64,000 nt of DNA from CBIFVZ01 sp966185765 (lineage in GTDB: Bacteria; Pseudomonadota; Gammaproteobacteria; Enterobacterales; Enterobacteriaceae): the NCBI GenBank assembly GCA_966185765.1, contig CBIFVZ010000009.1, positions 11,815 through 75,814 on the forward strand. The letters run 5' to 3'. Position 1 is the stretch's first letter. Every line of letters begins with the position of its first letter. Below are positions 7,923 to 17,628 of the stretch, in pieces. The position numbers and the translations under genes were made by a program. The notes beneath the pieces were generated by a model. That model ran no database searches, was not told the origin of the DNA, and was given only the letters and a program-made list of their open reading frames with translations.

Positions 7923-8147
7923 TTACTTACGACCCAACAGGCCGCTGAAGAAATTAGCGAATGCAGCGATAGACGTTTCAACGATAGCACCGATGCTGGC
8001 GCCCATCTGCAGGCCAGTATTGGTCGCGCCAACTTTGCCAGTAGATTCTACGATTGCGCCAATGCTCTGGCCCAGAGATGCACCGATGTCAGTGATGAAA
8101 CCAGCACCAGATACCGCGTTTACTTCTACAGAGTTTAATTCTCTCAT
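7923..8147 (-). CDS. Class II microcin-like / double-glycine leader peptide
   Basis: This 74-residue peptide begins MRELNSVEVNAVSGA, very like the leaders of class II microcins (colicin V MRTLTLNELDSVSGG, microcin L MREITLNEMNNVSGA). C39-peptidase cleavage after G14-A15 would leave a mature peptide of 59 residues. The mature part is hydrophobic, cysteine-free and glycine-rich, with two GxxxGxxxG tracts (G22-G26-G30 and G45-G49-G53). It contains a repeated block SIGAIVES (28-35) and SIGAIVET (51-58), and a C-terminal FANFFSGLLGRK tail. ATG 8147 has AAAGGGA 8-9 nt upstream. It sits between yncE and the TonB receptor gene pqqU. No immunity, ABC-exporter or accessory gene is seen nearby, so it may be an orphan or remnant bacteriocin. 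Confidence 0.75.
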   Translation of the reverse strand: MRELNSVEVNAVSGAGFITDIGASLGQSIGAIVESTGKVGATNTGLQMGASIGAIVETSIAAFANFFSGLLGRK

Positions 8148-8301
8148 TTCGTTATTCCCTTTAACGTTAGATTAAATAATGAAGCCAGATAATATTCCTG
8201 AAAAACACATTCTGGCCGTGGTCTATGTTACACAGACAAATTACGCTGTCTACAGTACGGCCTAATAATCAAAAATCTACGAATGAAATAATAACGTTCG
8301 C

Positions 8302-8325
8302 GCAGGGCATATAAATGTGCCCTGC
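8302..8325. promoter_or_regulatory. Perfect inverted repeat in the pqqU leader
   Basis: GCAGGGCA-N8-TGCCCTGC is a perfect 8-bp inverted repeat 113 nt before pqqU. It could be an operator or an mRNA stem-loop; there is no T-tract behind it. Confidence 0.45.
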
Positions 8326-8438
8326 AATGCAGGAATCGTGCCTTTTATAGACAAAAACCTTCCTTTTTTTAACAAAAGTTTTACTATTATGTGCATGTTC
8401 CATTTGGTTCACTTAACCAGCAGACCTGAATACACTCC

Positions 8439-10550
8439 ATGACCAAAAAAACCATCCTACGTCGCAGCGTACTCGCCAGTATCCTCCCCTCTTTGCTCCT
8501 GCCGTTTAGCGCTGGCGCAGAAGAGACAATGGTTGTCAGCGCCAATCCGAGTTCAACGCTGTCCGAACTGGACACTCCCGCCGCCGTTAATGTGGTGTAT
8601 GGTGACGATATGCGCCGCGCCGCGCCAGGGGTTAACCTCTCAGAAAATCTGACCAGCGTTCCGGGGTTGCAGATACAAAATCGACAGAACTACGCCCAGG
8701 ATCTCCAGCTGTCGATTCGTGGATTTGGTTCGCGCTCAACCTATGGTGTGCGTGGCATTCGTCTGTATGTCGATGGCATTCCGGCGACCATGCCTGACGG
8801 CCAGGGACAGACCTCTAATATTGATATTAACAGTGTTGATAGTGTGGAAGTACTGCGTGGGCCTTTTTCGGCGCTGTACGGTAACTCCTCTGGCGGTGTG
8901 ATTAACGTCAACACGCAGACGGGCCGCCAACCCACTACGCTTGAGGCGGGTACCTGGTACGGCAGTTTTGGCTCCTGGCGCAATGAAGTTAAGGCCAGTG
9001 GTGCCACCGGTGACGGTACGCAGGCGGGTGACGTGGATTACACGGTTTCAGCCAGTCGCTTTACGACTCACGGTTTTCGTGACCACAGCAATACCCAGAA
9101 GAACCTCGGCAACGCGAAGTTGGGCGTTAAGTTAGATGATGTCAGCAAGCTAACGCTAATGTTCAACAGTGTTGATACAAAAGCAGACGATCCTGGCGGA
9201 CTGACCTATGACGAATGGCGCGCCAATCCACGCCAGGCACCACGAGCAGAGCAATACAACACGCGTAAAACCATCAAACAAACTCAGGCTGGGTTACGTT
9301 ATGACCGCCAGATGAGTGAAAACGATGATGTTAGCCTGATGGCCTGGGCCGGTATTCGTGAAACCATGCAGTACCAGTCTATCCCACTGGCACCGCAGAA
9401 AAATGCAAGCCATCCCGGCGGCGTGATTGACCTCACCCGCCACTACCAGGGCATTGACGCACGCTGGACCCATCGTGGCGAACTACTGGTGCCAGTGAGT
9501 ATTACCGGCGGACTGGACTATGAAACACTGAATGAAAAACGTAAAGGCTTTGAGAACTTTGTGACCAACGGCAATAGCACACAGCTTGGGCAAAAAGGTA
9601 ATTTGCGCCGCAATGAACGCAACCTGATGTGGAATCTCGATCCTTACCTGCAAACATCCTGGCAATTAACGCCATCGTTAACGCTGGATGCGGGTGTGCG
9701 CTATAGCTCAGTATGGTTCGACTCCAATGACCGATATGTCACAACAGGCAACGGTGATGACAGCGGTGAGACCAGCTACCATAAATGGCTACCTGCAGGC
9801 GCGCTGAAATATGCTGTCAATGATGCGTGGAATGTCTATGTCACCGGCGGGCGCGGTTTTGAAACGCCCACTATTAACGAATTATCGTATCGCGATGGCG
9901 GCATCAACGGTCTTAACTTCAACCTTAAGCCTTCAACCAATACAACCTGGGAAGTGGGCAGTAAAAACCGCGTGGGCAACGGCCTGTTCACTGTGGCTTT
10001 ATTCCAGACCGATACGGATAACGAAATTGTGGTCAGTGAAAGCAGCGGCGGACGCAGTACGTATAAAAACGCGGGTGAAACCCGCCGTCGTGGCGTGGAG
10101 CTTGGTCTGGATCAGCGCTTTGCTGAAAACTGGCAGTTAAAAATGGCCTGGACATATCTTGATGCTACCTACCGCAGTAATGTCTGCCGTACGGGAGACT
10201 GTAATGGCAACCGCATTCCCGGTATTGCGCGCAATATGGCATATGCCTCACTCGGTTGGGTGCCGGAAACGGGTTGGTATGCGGGTGCGGACGTGCGCTA
10301 TATGGGCAACATTGAAGCGAACGATGCCAACAGTGCTAACGCGCCTTCCTACACCGTTATGGGCCTTAATACTGGCTATAAACTGCCGTACCGCAACTGG
10401 ACACTGGATGTGTACGGCCGTGTTGATAATCTCTTCGACCGCGATTATGCAGGCTCGGTGATTGTGAATGAAGGTAATCGACGCTATTACGAACCGGCAC
10501 CGGGAAGAAATTACGGTGTGGGAGCGACGGTCAGTTACCGCTTCGAATAA
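8439..10550 (+). CDS. pqqU: TonB-dependent outer-membrane receptor PqqU (YncD)
   Basis: This 703-residue outer-membrane receptor is a close match to E. coli YncD, shown to import pyrroloquinoline quinone and renamed PqqU. The order is signal peptide (1-26, ending AGA), TonB box region (ETMVVSA), plug domain (about 40-155: LSENLTSVPGLQIQNR, SIRGFGSRSTYGVRG, VEVLRGPFSALYGNSSGGVINV), then a 22-strand barrel ending in YRFE with the terminal aromatic motif. ATG 8439 is the only suitable start. It is divergent from the microcin-like gene and ends in a clear terminator. TonB receptors are common microcin entry points, so the adjacency is worth noting. Confidence 0.95.
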   Translation: MTKKTILRRSVLASILPSLLLPFSAGAEETMVVSANPSSTLSELDTPAAVNVVYGDDMRRAAPGVNLSENLTSVPGLQIQNRQNYAQDLQLSIRGFGSRSTYGVRGIRLYVDGIPATMPDGQGQTSNIDINSVDSVEVLRGPFSALYGNSSGGVINVNTQTGRQPTTLEAGTWYGSFGSWRNEVKASGATGDGTQAGDVDYTVSASRFTTHGFRDHSNTQKNLGNAKLGVKLDDVSKLTLMFNSVDTKADDPGGLTYDEWRANPRQAPRAEQYNTRKTIKQTQAGLRYDRQMSENDDVSLMAWAGIRETMQYQSIPLAPQKNASHPGGVIDLTRHYQGIDARWTHRGELLVPVSITGGLDYETLNEKRKGFENFVTNGNSTQLGQKGNLRRNERNLMWNLDPYLQTSWQLTPSLTLDAGVRYSSVWFDSNDRYVTTGNGDDSGETSYHKWLPAGALKYAVNDAWNVYVTGGRGFETPTINELSYRDGGINGLNFNLKPSTNTTWEVGSKNRVGNGLFTVALFQTDTDNEIVVSESSGGRSTYKNAGETRRRGVELGLDQRFAENWQLKMAWTYLDATYRSNVCRTGDCNGNRIPGIARNMAYASLGWVPETGWYAGADVRYMGNIEANDANSANAPSYTVMGLNTGYKLPYRNWTLDVYGRVDNLFDRDYAGSVIVNEGNRRYYEPAPGRNYGVGATVSYRFE

Positions 10551-10568
10551 AAAGCCCCACTACAAAAT

Positions 10569-10608
10569 AAAGCCCGTGTTAATTATACAACGCGGGCTTT
10601 ATTATTTT
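10569..10608 (+). terminator. Terminator of pqqU
   Basis: AAAGCCCG...CGGGCTTT hairpin followed by ATTATTTT, 18 nt after the pqqU stop. Confidence 0.85.
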
Positions 10609-10870
10609 CCACGTCTGCAAAGAATCGTTATATACAAAATTATATTTCCTTTTTTGATGCCAACATACGTTGCATACGTTCTCGTCGTGTTACAAAAAGT
10701 AACAATTAACCCCCTGTACCACCAGTGACTTTCCCGCCTGCCGGACATTTTTTATCTATTCTTTGAAACGTTATTACAACATAAACACATAACATTCGTT
10801 ACTGATATATGCAGCTCGTGCTTTACTAACTTAATGATTTTATTATTTTAAAGACATGTTGGGGGCAGCG

Positions 10871-12259
10871 ATGTTACGGCATGATGAAAAACGCAGTCGC
10901 TATCTGTTGAGCGACTGGCGCCCGGAAGACCCGGCGTTCTGGGAACATAAAGGTAAGGCGATTGCGCGACGTAATTTATGGATTTCCGTCGCTGCTCTAT
11001 TACTGGCATTTTGCGTCTGGATGTTATTCAGCGCCGTTGCGGTAAATCTTAATAAGGTCGGTTTTAATTTCACGACAGATCAGCTTTTTTTACTCACCGC
11101 ACTGCCTGCACTTTCCGGGGCAGTTTTGCGTGTACCCTGGTCTTTTATGGTGCCTGTTTTTGGCGGTCGGTACTGGACCGTTTTAAGCACCGTGATTCTG
11201 ATTATTCCCTGTATCTGGCTCGGTTTTGCTGTACAAAATCCGGCCACGCCTTACGGTATATTTATTGTCATTGCGTTGTTGTGCGGCTTTGCCGGAGCGA
11301 ACTTCGCCTCCAGCATGGGCAACATCAGCTTCTTTTTCCCTAAGGAACGTCAGGGCAGCGCGTTGGGTGTGAATGGCGGGCTGGGTAACCTGGGCGTAAG
11401 CGTAATGCAGCTTATTGCCCCCATTGCTGTCTCCCTTCCCCTGTTTGCTTTCCTGGGCGTACACGGTGTTCCCCAGGAAGACGGCTCTTCACTATGGCTG
11501 GCTAACGCCGCCTGGGTATGGGTTCCGCTGCTGTTACTGGCTACCCTTGCCGCCTGGTTTGGCATGAACGACATCGCCAGCTCAAAAGCCTCAATAGCCA
11601 GCCAACTGCCGGTGCTCAAACGCCTGCATCTGTGGCTGCTAAGTCTGCTGTATCTTGCCACTTTCGGCTCCTTTATCGGTTTTTCCGCCGGGTTTGCGAT
11701 GCTCGCTAAAACCCAATTCCCCGAGATCGATATTCTTAATCTTGCGTTCTTCGGCCCGTTCATCGGTGCGCTGGCCCGTTCTGCGGGGGGCGTGATTTCT
11801 GACCGGCTTGGTGGTGTGCGCGTGACGCTGGTGAACTTCATTCTGATGGCTGTTTTCAGCGCTCTGCTGTTCCTGACGCTGCCAGGCAGCGGTAGCGGCA
11901 GTTTTGGCGCATTTTATGCCGTATTCATGGGCCTGTTTTTAACCGCAGGCCTGGGTAGCGGATCTACCTTCCAGATGATCGCGGTTATTTTCCGCCAGAT
12001 AACTATCGACCGCGTGAAAAAGCGCGGCGGCAGCGATGAGCAGGCCCGGCACGAAGCCGTGACTGATACGGCTGCCGCGCTGGGCTTTATCTCCGCCATT
12101 GGCGCCATCGGTGGTTTCTTCATCCCGAAAGCCTTCGGCACCTCGCTTGCCCTGACTGGCTCACCCGCCGGGGCGATGAAGGTGTTTCTGGTGTTTTACA
12201 TCGTCTGTGTGCTGCTGACCTGGCTTGTATACGGGCGCCGCATGCTGAACGCACGATAA
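10871..12259 (+). CDS. narU: Nitrate/nitrite transporter NarU
   Basis: This 462-residue MFS protein of the nitrate/nitrite porter family has 12 predicted membrane helices. Family marks are the nitrate signatures GFAGANFASSMGNISFFFP and GLGSGSTFQMIAVIFR. It moves nitrate in and nitrite out across the inner membrane. Sequence and its place ahead of narZ identify it as NarU rather than NarK. The start is ATG 10871 (MLRHDEKRSRYLL), which aligns with E. coli NarU and has GGGGGC just upstream; the in-frame ATG at 10856 lies before that ribosome site. narZ follows after 87 nt on the same strand. In E. coli this cluster is stationary-phase controlled; no FNR site is visible upstream here. Confidence 0.94.
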   Translation: MLRHDEKRSRYLLSDWRPEDPAFWEHKGKAIARRNLWISVAALLLAFCVWMLFSAVAVNLNKVGFNFTTDQLFLLTALPALSGAVLRVPWSFMVPVFGGRYWTVLSTVILIIPCIWLGFAVQNPATPYGIFIVIALLCGFAGANFASSMGNISFFFPKERQGSALGVNGGLGNLGVSVMQLIAPIAVSLPLFAFLGVHGVPQEDGSSLWLANAAWVWVPLLLLATLAAWFGMNDIASSKASIASQLPVLKRLHLWLLSLLYLATFGSFIGFSAGFAMLAKTQFPEIDILNLAFFGPFIGALARSAGGVISDRLGGVRVTLVNFILMAVFSALLFLTLPGSGSGSFGAFYAVFMGLFLTAGLGSGSTFQMIAVIFRQITIDRVKKRGGSDEQARHEAVTDTAAALGFISAIGAIGGFFIPKAFGTSLALTGSPAGAMKVFLVFYIVCVLLTWLVYGRRMLNAR

Positions 12260-12346
12260 TCCTTATTTCATTTCGACCCGCTCAGCGGGCACATGCATGA
12301 GCAATGTAACGCACAGGGTGCCCCGCGCCCTGGCAGGAGATATGTC

Positions 12347-15300
12347 ATGAGTAAACTTCTCGACCGGTTTCGTTATTTTAAGCAAAAAGGCGATACCTTT
12401 TCCGGCGATCATGGTCAGGTGATGAACAGCAACCGCGACTGGGAGGACAGCTACCGCCAACGCTGGCAGTTTGACAAAATTGTACGCTCCACCCACGGCG
12501 TAAACTGTACCGGCTCGTGTAGCTGGAAAATCTATGTAAAAAACGGCCTCGTAACCTGGGAAACCCAGCAAACCGACTACCCACGCACCCGCCCTGATCT
12601 ACCTAACCATGAACCACGCGGCTGCCCGCGTGGCGCGAGTTACTCCTGGTACCTCTACAGCGCCAACCGCCTGAAATATCCGCTGGTGCGTAAGCGCCTC
12701 ATTGAGTTATGGCGCGAAGCGCTGACCATTCATAGCGACCCCGTTGACGCCTGGGCGTCTATTGTTGAAGACCCGGTAAAAGCCAAAAGCTACAAAGAGG
12801 TGCGCGGACGCGGCGGTTTTGTACGTTCAAACTGGAAAGAACTCAACCAGCTGATTGCTGCCGCCAACGTCTGGACCATTAAAACGTTTGGCCCGGATCG
12901 GGTGGCAGGCTTTTCGCCCATTCCGGCAATGTCGATGGTCTCCTATGCGGCCGGTACGCGCTATCTTTCGCTGCTGGGAGGGACGTGCCTGAGCTTTTAC
13001 GACTGGTATTGCGACCTGCCTCCTGCCTCGCCCATGACCTGGGGCGAACAGACCGATGTCCCCGAATCCGCCGACTGGTATAACTCCAGCTACATTATTG
13101 CCTGGGGCTCTAACGTACCGCAGACCCGCACGCCAGACGCGCACTTCTTCACCGAGGTTCGCTACAAAGGCACGAAAACTATTGCTATCACCCCGGACTA
13201 CTCGGAAGTGGCCAAACTGTGCGACCAGTGGCTGGCTCCGAAACAAGGCACCGACAGTGCGCTGGCGCTGGCAATGGGCCATGTGATCCTGAGCGAATTC
13301 CACGTCAAAAACCCCAGCGAATACTTCATCAATTACGCAAAGCGTTATACCGACATGCCAATGCTGGTGCTGCTGGAGCCGCGTGAGGGCGGTTTTTATG
13401 CGCCCGGTCGCATGCTGCGCGCCAGCGACCTGGTTGACGGGCTGGGTGAAGCCAATAATCCGCAATGGAAAACCGTGGCTTTTAACGATACGGGTGAGCT
13501 GGTCGTCCCCAACGGCTCTATCGGTTTTCGCTGGGGGGAGAAAGGCAAATGGAATCTGGAATCCCGGGCTGCCGGTGATGATACCGCACTGCGCCTGAGC
13601 CTGATTGACGATGCCGATGAGCGTCTCACCGTGGGATTCCCGTGGTTTGGCGGTTACGACAATCCGCATTTTACACGTGTGGAGATGGACCCGATTACGC
13701 TGCACACACTGCCCGTTAAGCGTCTGGCGCTTGCCAACGGGGAGGAAGGTCTGGTCGTGAGCGTCTACGACCTGGTGCTGGCAAACTATGGTATTGAGCG
13801 CGGGTTGGATGACGACAACTGCGCGCGCGACTACGGCGATATCAAGGCCTTTACTCCAGCCTGGGCTGAACAAATCACCGGCGTACCGCGCCAGCATACC
13901 GAGCAGATCGCACGGGAGTTTGCCGACACGGCCAACAAAACCCACGGCCGCTCGATGATTATCCTCGGTGCCGGTGTTAACCACTGGTATCACATGGACA
14001 TGAACTACCGTGGGATGATCAATATGCTCATTTTCTGCGGCTGTGTGGGACAGAGCGGTGGTGGCTGGGCGCATTACGTGGGCCAGGAAAAGCTGCGTCC
14101 GCAGACCGGCTGGCTACCGCTCGCCTTCGCGCTCGACTGGAACCGCCCGCCGCGCCAGATGAACAGCACCTCCTTTTTCTACACCCATTCCAGCCAGTGG
14201 CGCTATGAGAAACTCACCGCCCAGGAGCTATTGTCCCCGCTGGCAGACGCCAGCCGCTTTACCGGCCACATGATTGACTTTAACGTACGCGCCGAACGCA
14301 TGGGCTGGCTGCCGTCTGCCCCGCAGCTTAACGTCAACCCGTTAACGCTTGCCGCCAAAGCAGAACAAGCCGGTCAGTCGGCTGCCGATTACACCGTGCA
14401 GGCGCTGAAGGCGGGTGATATCCGCTTTGCCTGCGAACAGCCCGACAGCGGCATCAACCACCCACGTAACCTGTTCGTCTGGCGCTCCAACCTGCTTGGC
14501 TCCTCCGGTAAAGGTCACGAATACATGCTCAAATACCTGCTCGGCACCCAGAGCGGTATCCAGGGCGACGAGTTGGGCAGTACCGACAATGTGAAACCTG
14601 AAGAGGTGGAATGGCAGACTGCCGCCATTGAAGGCAAGCTGGACCTGTTGGTGACGCTCGATTTCCGTATGTCGAGTACCTGCCTGTTCTCAGACATTGT
14701 GCTGCCCACCGCCACCTGGTATGAAAAGGACGACATGAATACATCGGATATGCATCCGTTTATTCACCCGTTGTCTGCCGCCGTTGACCCGGCCTGGGAG
14801 TCGCGCAGCGACTGGGAAATCTACAAAGGCATCGCTAAAGCCTTTTCAGAAACCTGCGTGGGCCATTTGGGCGAAGAAACCGATGTTGTACTCCAGCCGC
14901 TCCAGCATGACTCCCCCGCTGAACTGGCGCAGCCCTTTGACATCCAGGACTGGCGCAAGGGTGAATGTGACCTGGTGCCGGGTAAAACCGCTCCCGGTAT
15001 TGCGACCGTCATCCGTGATTACCCGGCAACCTATGAACGCTTTACCTCGCTTGGCCCGCTGATGGATAAGCTTGGCAACGGCGGTAAAGGCATCAGCTGG
15101 AACACCGACAAAGAAGTAGATTTGCTGGGCCGTCTGAATTACCGCAAGGCGGATGGCCCGGCTAAAGGTCGCCCGATTATCGACTCGGCCATTGACGCCT
15201 CTGAAGTGATTCTGACACTGGCACCTGAAACCAACGGCCAGGTTGCCGTACGCGCCTGGCAGGCGCTGGGGGAACTGACCGGGCGCGACCACACTCACCT

Positions 15301-16087
15301 GGCTATGCCAAAAGAAGATGAAAAAATCCGCTTTCGCGACATTCAGGCCCAGCCGCGCAAAATTATCTCCAGTCCCACCTGGTCCGGGCTTGAAGATGAG
15401 CACGTTTCCTATAATGCCGGTTACACCAACGTACATGAGCTGATTCCGTGGCGCACGCTTTCTGGTCGCCAGCAGCTGTATCAGGATCACCTCTGGATGC
15501 GCGCCTTTGGCGAAAGTCTGGTGACCTGGCGACCGCCGGTGGACACCCGCAGCATCGTCAATATGAAGGACAAAAAGCCCAACGGCTTCCCGGAAAAAGC
15601 GCTGAACTTCCTCACGCCGCACCAGAAATGGGGCATCCACTCGACCTACAGCGAAAACCTGCTGATGCTGACGATGTCGCGCGGCGGGCCGATTGTCTGG
15701 ATAAGCGAAATCGATGCCCGCGAGCTGGGCATTGCTGACAACGACTGGATTGAGGCCTTTAACGCCAATGGGGCACTTACCGCCCGTGCCGTGGTGAGCC
15801 AGCGCGTGCCGTCGGGCATGACCATGATGTACCACGCGCAGGAGCGCCTCATGAACATCCCTGGCTCCGAAATCACCGGTTTACGCGGCGGTATTCATAA
15901 CTCTGTCACGCGTATCTGCCCGAAACCCACGCATATGATTGGCGGCTATGCCCAACTGGCCTACAGCTTTAACTACTACGGCACCGTCGGCTCAAACCGC
16001 GATGAGTTCATCATCATCCGCAAAATGAAGAATATTAACTGGCTGGATGACGAAGGCCTGGATCAGGTACAGGAGAACACAAAATGA
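12347..16087 (+). CDS. narZ: Respiratory nitrate reductase 2, alpha subunit NarZ
   Basis: The 1246-residue catalytic subunit (same length as E. coli NarZ) reduces nitrate to nitrite at a bis-MGD molybdenum centre on the cytoplasmic face of the inner membrane. The FS0 cluster ligands H50, C54 and C58 (THGVNCTGSCSWK) and a later cysteine in HEPRGCPRG are intact. The N-terminus MSKLLDRFRYF matches the family and has AGGAG upstream, so ATG 12347 is preferred over an in-frame ATG at 12293. The stop overlaps narY by ATGA. The C-terminal region carries the expected MGD-binding blocks (GGIHNSVTRICPKPTHMIGGYAQ region). Confidence 0.96.
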   Translation: MSKLLDRFRYFKQKGDTFSGDHGQVMNSNRDWEDSYRQRWQFDKIVRSTHGVNCTGSCSWKIYVKNGLVTWETQQTDYPRTRPDLPNHEPRGCPRGASYSWYLYSANRLKYPLVRKRLIELWREALTIHSDPVDAWASIVEDPVKAKSYKEVRGRGGFVRSNWKELNQLIAAANVWTIKTFGPDRVAGFSPIPAMSMVSYAAGTRYLSLLGGTCLSFYDWYCDLPPASPMTWGEQTDVPESADWYNSSYIIAWGSNVPQTRTPDAHFFTEVRYKGTKTIAITPDYSEVAKLCDQWLAPKQGTDSALALAMGHVILSEFHVKNPSEYFINYAKRYTDMPMLVLLEPREGGFYAPGRMLRASDLVDGLGEANNPQWKTVAFNDTGELVVPNGSIGFRWGEKGKWNLESRAAGDDTALRLSLIDDADERLTVGFPWFGGYDNPHFTRVEMDPITLHTLPVKRLALANGEEGLVVSVYDLVLANYGIERGLDDDNCARDYGDIKAFTPAWAEQITGVPRQHTEQIAREFADTANKTHGRSMIILGAGVNHWYHMDMNYRGMINMLIFCGCVGQSGGGWAHYVGQEKLRPQTGWLPLAFALDWNRPPRQMNSTSFFYTHSSQWRYEKLTAQELLSPLADASRFTGHMIDFNVRAERMGWLPSAPQLNVNPLTLAAKAEQAGQSAADYTVQALKAGDIRFACEQPDSGINHPRNLFVWRSNLLGSSGKGHEYMLKYLLGTQSGIQGDELGSTDNVKPEEVEWQTAAIEGKLDLLVTLDFRMSSTCLFSDIVLPTATWYEKDDMNTSDMHPFIHPLSAAVDPAWESRSDWEIYKGIAKAFSETCVGHLGEETDVVLQPLQHDSPAELAQPFDIQDWRKGECDLVPGKTAPGIATVIRDYPATYERFTSLGPLMDKLGNGGKGISWNTDKEVDLLGRLNYRKADGPAKGRPIIDSAIDASEVILTLAPETNGQVAVRAWQALGELTGRDHTHLAMPKEDEKIRFRDIQAQPRKIISSPTWSGLEDEHVSYNAGYTNVHELIPWRTLSGRQQLYQDHLWMRAFGESLVTWRPPVDTRSIVNMKDKKPNGFPEKALNFLTPHQKWGIHSTYSENLLMLTMSRGGPIVWISEIDARELGIADNDWIEAFNANGALTARAVVSQRVPSGMTMMYHAQERLMNIPGSEITGLRGGIHNSVTRICPKPTHMIGGYAQLAYSFNYYGTVGSNRDEFIIIRKMKNINWLDDEGLDQVQENTK

Positions 16088-17628
16088 AAATTCGCTCTCA
16101 GGTTGGCATGGTGCTTAACCTCGACAAATGCATCGGTTGCCACACCTGTTCTGTTACCTGTAAAAACGTCTGGACCGGGCGCGAAGGCATGGAATACGCC
16201 TGGTTCAATAACGTCGAAACCAAGCCCGGCATTGGCTACCCTGCCGCCTGGGAAGACCAGGACAAATGGCAAGGCGGCTGGATCCGTAAAATAAACGGCA
16301 AATTGCAGCCGCGACTCGGCGGTAAGGTCGGCGTGCTGGCGAATATCTTCGCTAACCCGGTGCTGCCGGAGATAGACGACTACTACGAACCGTTTACCTT
16401 CGACTATAAAACGCTGCACAACGCCCCGGAGGGTAAACATCTGCCTACCGCCCGCCCCCGCTCGCTGCTGACTGGGCGGCGCATGGAGAAAATCGAAAAC
16501 GGTCCAAACTGGGAAGAGCTGCTTGGTGGCGAATTTGAGAAACGCGCCCGTGATCGCAATTTTGAGGCCATGCAAAAGGAGATGTATGGTCAGTTTGAAA
16601 ACACCTTCATGATGTACCTGCCGCGCCTGTGCGAACACTGCCTCAACCCAAGCTGTGTGGCAACCTGCCCAAGCGGTGCCATCTACAAACGTGAAGAAGA
16701 CGGCATTGTATTGATTGACCAGGACAAATGCCGCGGCTGGCGCATGTGTATCAGCGGCTGTCCCTATAAAAAAATCTACTTCAACTGGAAAAGCGGTAAA
16801 TCCGAGAAGTGCATCTTCTGCTACCCACGCATTGAGTCCGGCCAGCCTACCGTGTGCTCAGAAACCTGCGTCGGGCGTATCCGTTATCTTGGCGTGCTGC
16901 TGTACGACGCTGACGCGATTGAAGCGGCTGCCAGCACCGAAAATGAGCAAGATCTCTACGAGCGCCAGCTCGGCGTGTTTATGGACCCGCACGACCCGGC
17001 GGTGATCGAACAGGCGCTCAAAGACGGCGTTCCACAGAACGTCATTGATGCCGCGCAGAAGTCGCCGGTCTACAAAATGGCGATGGACTGGAAGCTGGCG
17101 CTGCCCCTGCACCCGGAATACCGCACATTGCCTATGGTCTGGTATGTACCGCCCTTATCACCCATTCAGTCCGTCGCGGATGCCGGTGGCCTGCCGCACA
17201 ACGCCAGCGTGCTGCCCGCAGTGGAAAACCTGCGGATTCCGGTACAGTATCTCGCCAATATGATGAGTGCGGGCGATACCGGCCCGGTGCTGCGCGCGCT
17301 TAAACGCATGATGGCCATGCGCCATTATATGCGCTCACAAACCGTAGAAGGCGTCAGCGACACCCGCGCGCTCGACGAGGTCGGCCTGAGTGTGGCGCAG
17401 GTCGAAGAAATGTACCGCTATCTCGCCATTGCTAACTACGAAGACCGGTTTGTCATCCCCACCAGCCACCGCGAAATGGCACGCGACGCTTTCCCGGAGC
17501 GCAACGGCTGCGGCTTTAGCTTTGGCGACGGTTGCCACGGCTCTGACACCAAATTCAATCTGTTTAACAGCACCCGCATTGACGCTATCAACATCACGGA
17601 AGTGACTGACAAAGCGGAGGGCGAGTAA
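16084..17628 (+). CDS. narY: Respiratory nitrate reductase 2, beta subunit NarY
   Basis: The 514-residue iron-sulfur subunit passes electrons from the cytochrome b subunit to NarZ. Four cysteine clusters are visible: CIGCHTCSVTCKNVW (about 16-30), CEHCLNPSCVATCPSGAIY, CRGWRMCISGCPYKK and CIFCYPRIESGQPTVCSETC. In CRGWRMC the usual fourth-cluster tryptophan replaces a cysteine, which marks the [3Fe-4S] site of the NarH/NarY family. Length equals that of E. coli NarY. It overlaps narZ by 4 nt and narW by 1 nt (TAATG), so the three are coupled. Confidence 0.96.
   Translation: MKIRSQVGMVLNLDKCIGCHTCSVTCKNVWTGREGMEYAWFNNVETKPGIGYPAAWEDQDKWQGGWIRKINGKLQPRLGGKVGVLANIFANPVLPEIDDYYEPFTFDYKTLHNAPEGKHLPTARPRSLLTGRRMEKIENGPNWEELLGGEFEKRARDRNFEAMQKEMYGQFENTFMMYLPRLCEHCLNPSCVATCPSGAIYKREEDGIVLIDQDKCRGWRMCISGCPYKKIYFNWKSGKSEKCIFCYPRIESGQPTVCSETCVGRIRYLGVLLYDADAIEAAASTENEQDLYERQLGVFMDPHDPAVIEQALKDGVPQNVIDAAQKSPVYKMAMDWKLALPLHPEYRTLPMVWYVPPLSPIQSVADAGGLPHNASVLPAVENLRIPVQYLANMMSAGDTGPVLRALKRMMAMRHYMRSQTVEGVSDTRALDEVGLSVAQVEEMYRYLAIANYEDRFVIPTSHREMARDAFPERNGCGFSFGDGCHGSDTKFNLFNSTRIDAINITEVTDKAEGE

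Noticed and set aside
8180..8266. 28-codon plus-strand frame (MKPDNIPEKH...) upstream of pqqU
   Set aside because: No ribosome site and no recognisable pattern; too short to support.
12827..14074. 415-codon minus-strand frame inside narZ
   Set aside because: Shadow of the high-GC coding pattern of narZ; no ribosome site, and the product has no family features.
14846..15835. 329-codon minus-strand frame inside narZ
   Set aside because: Same reason: antisense shadow of a strongly conserved gene.
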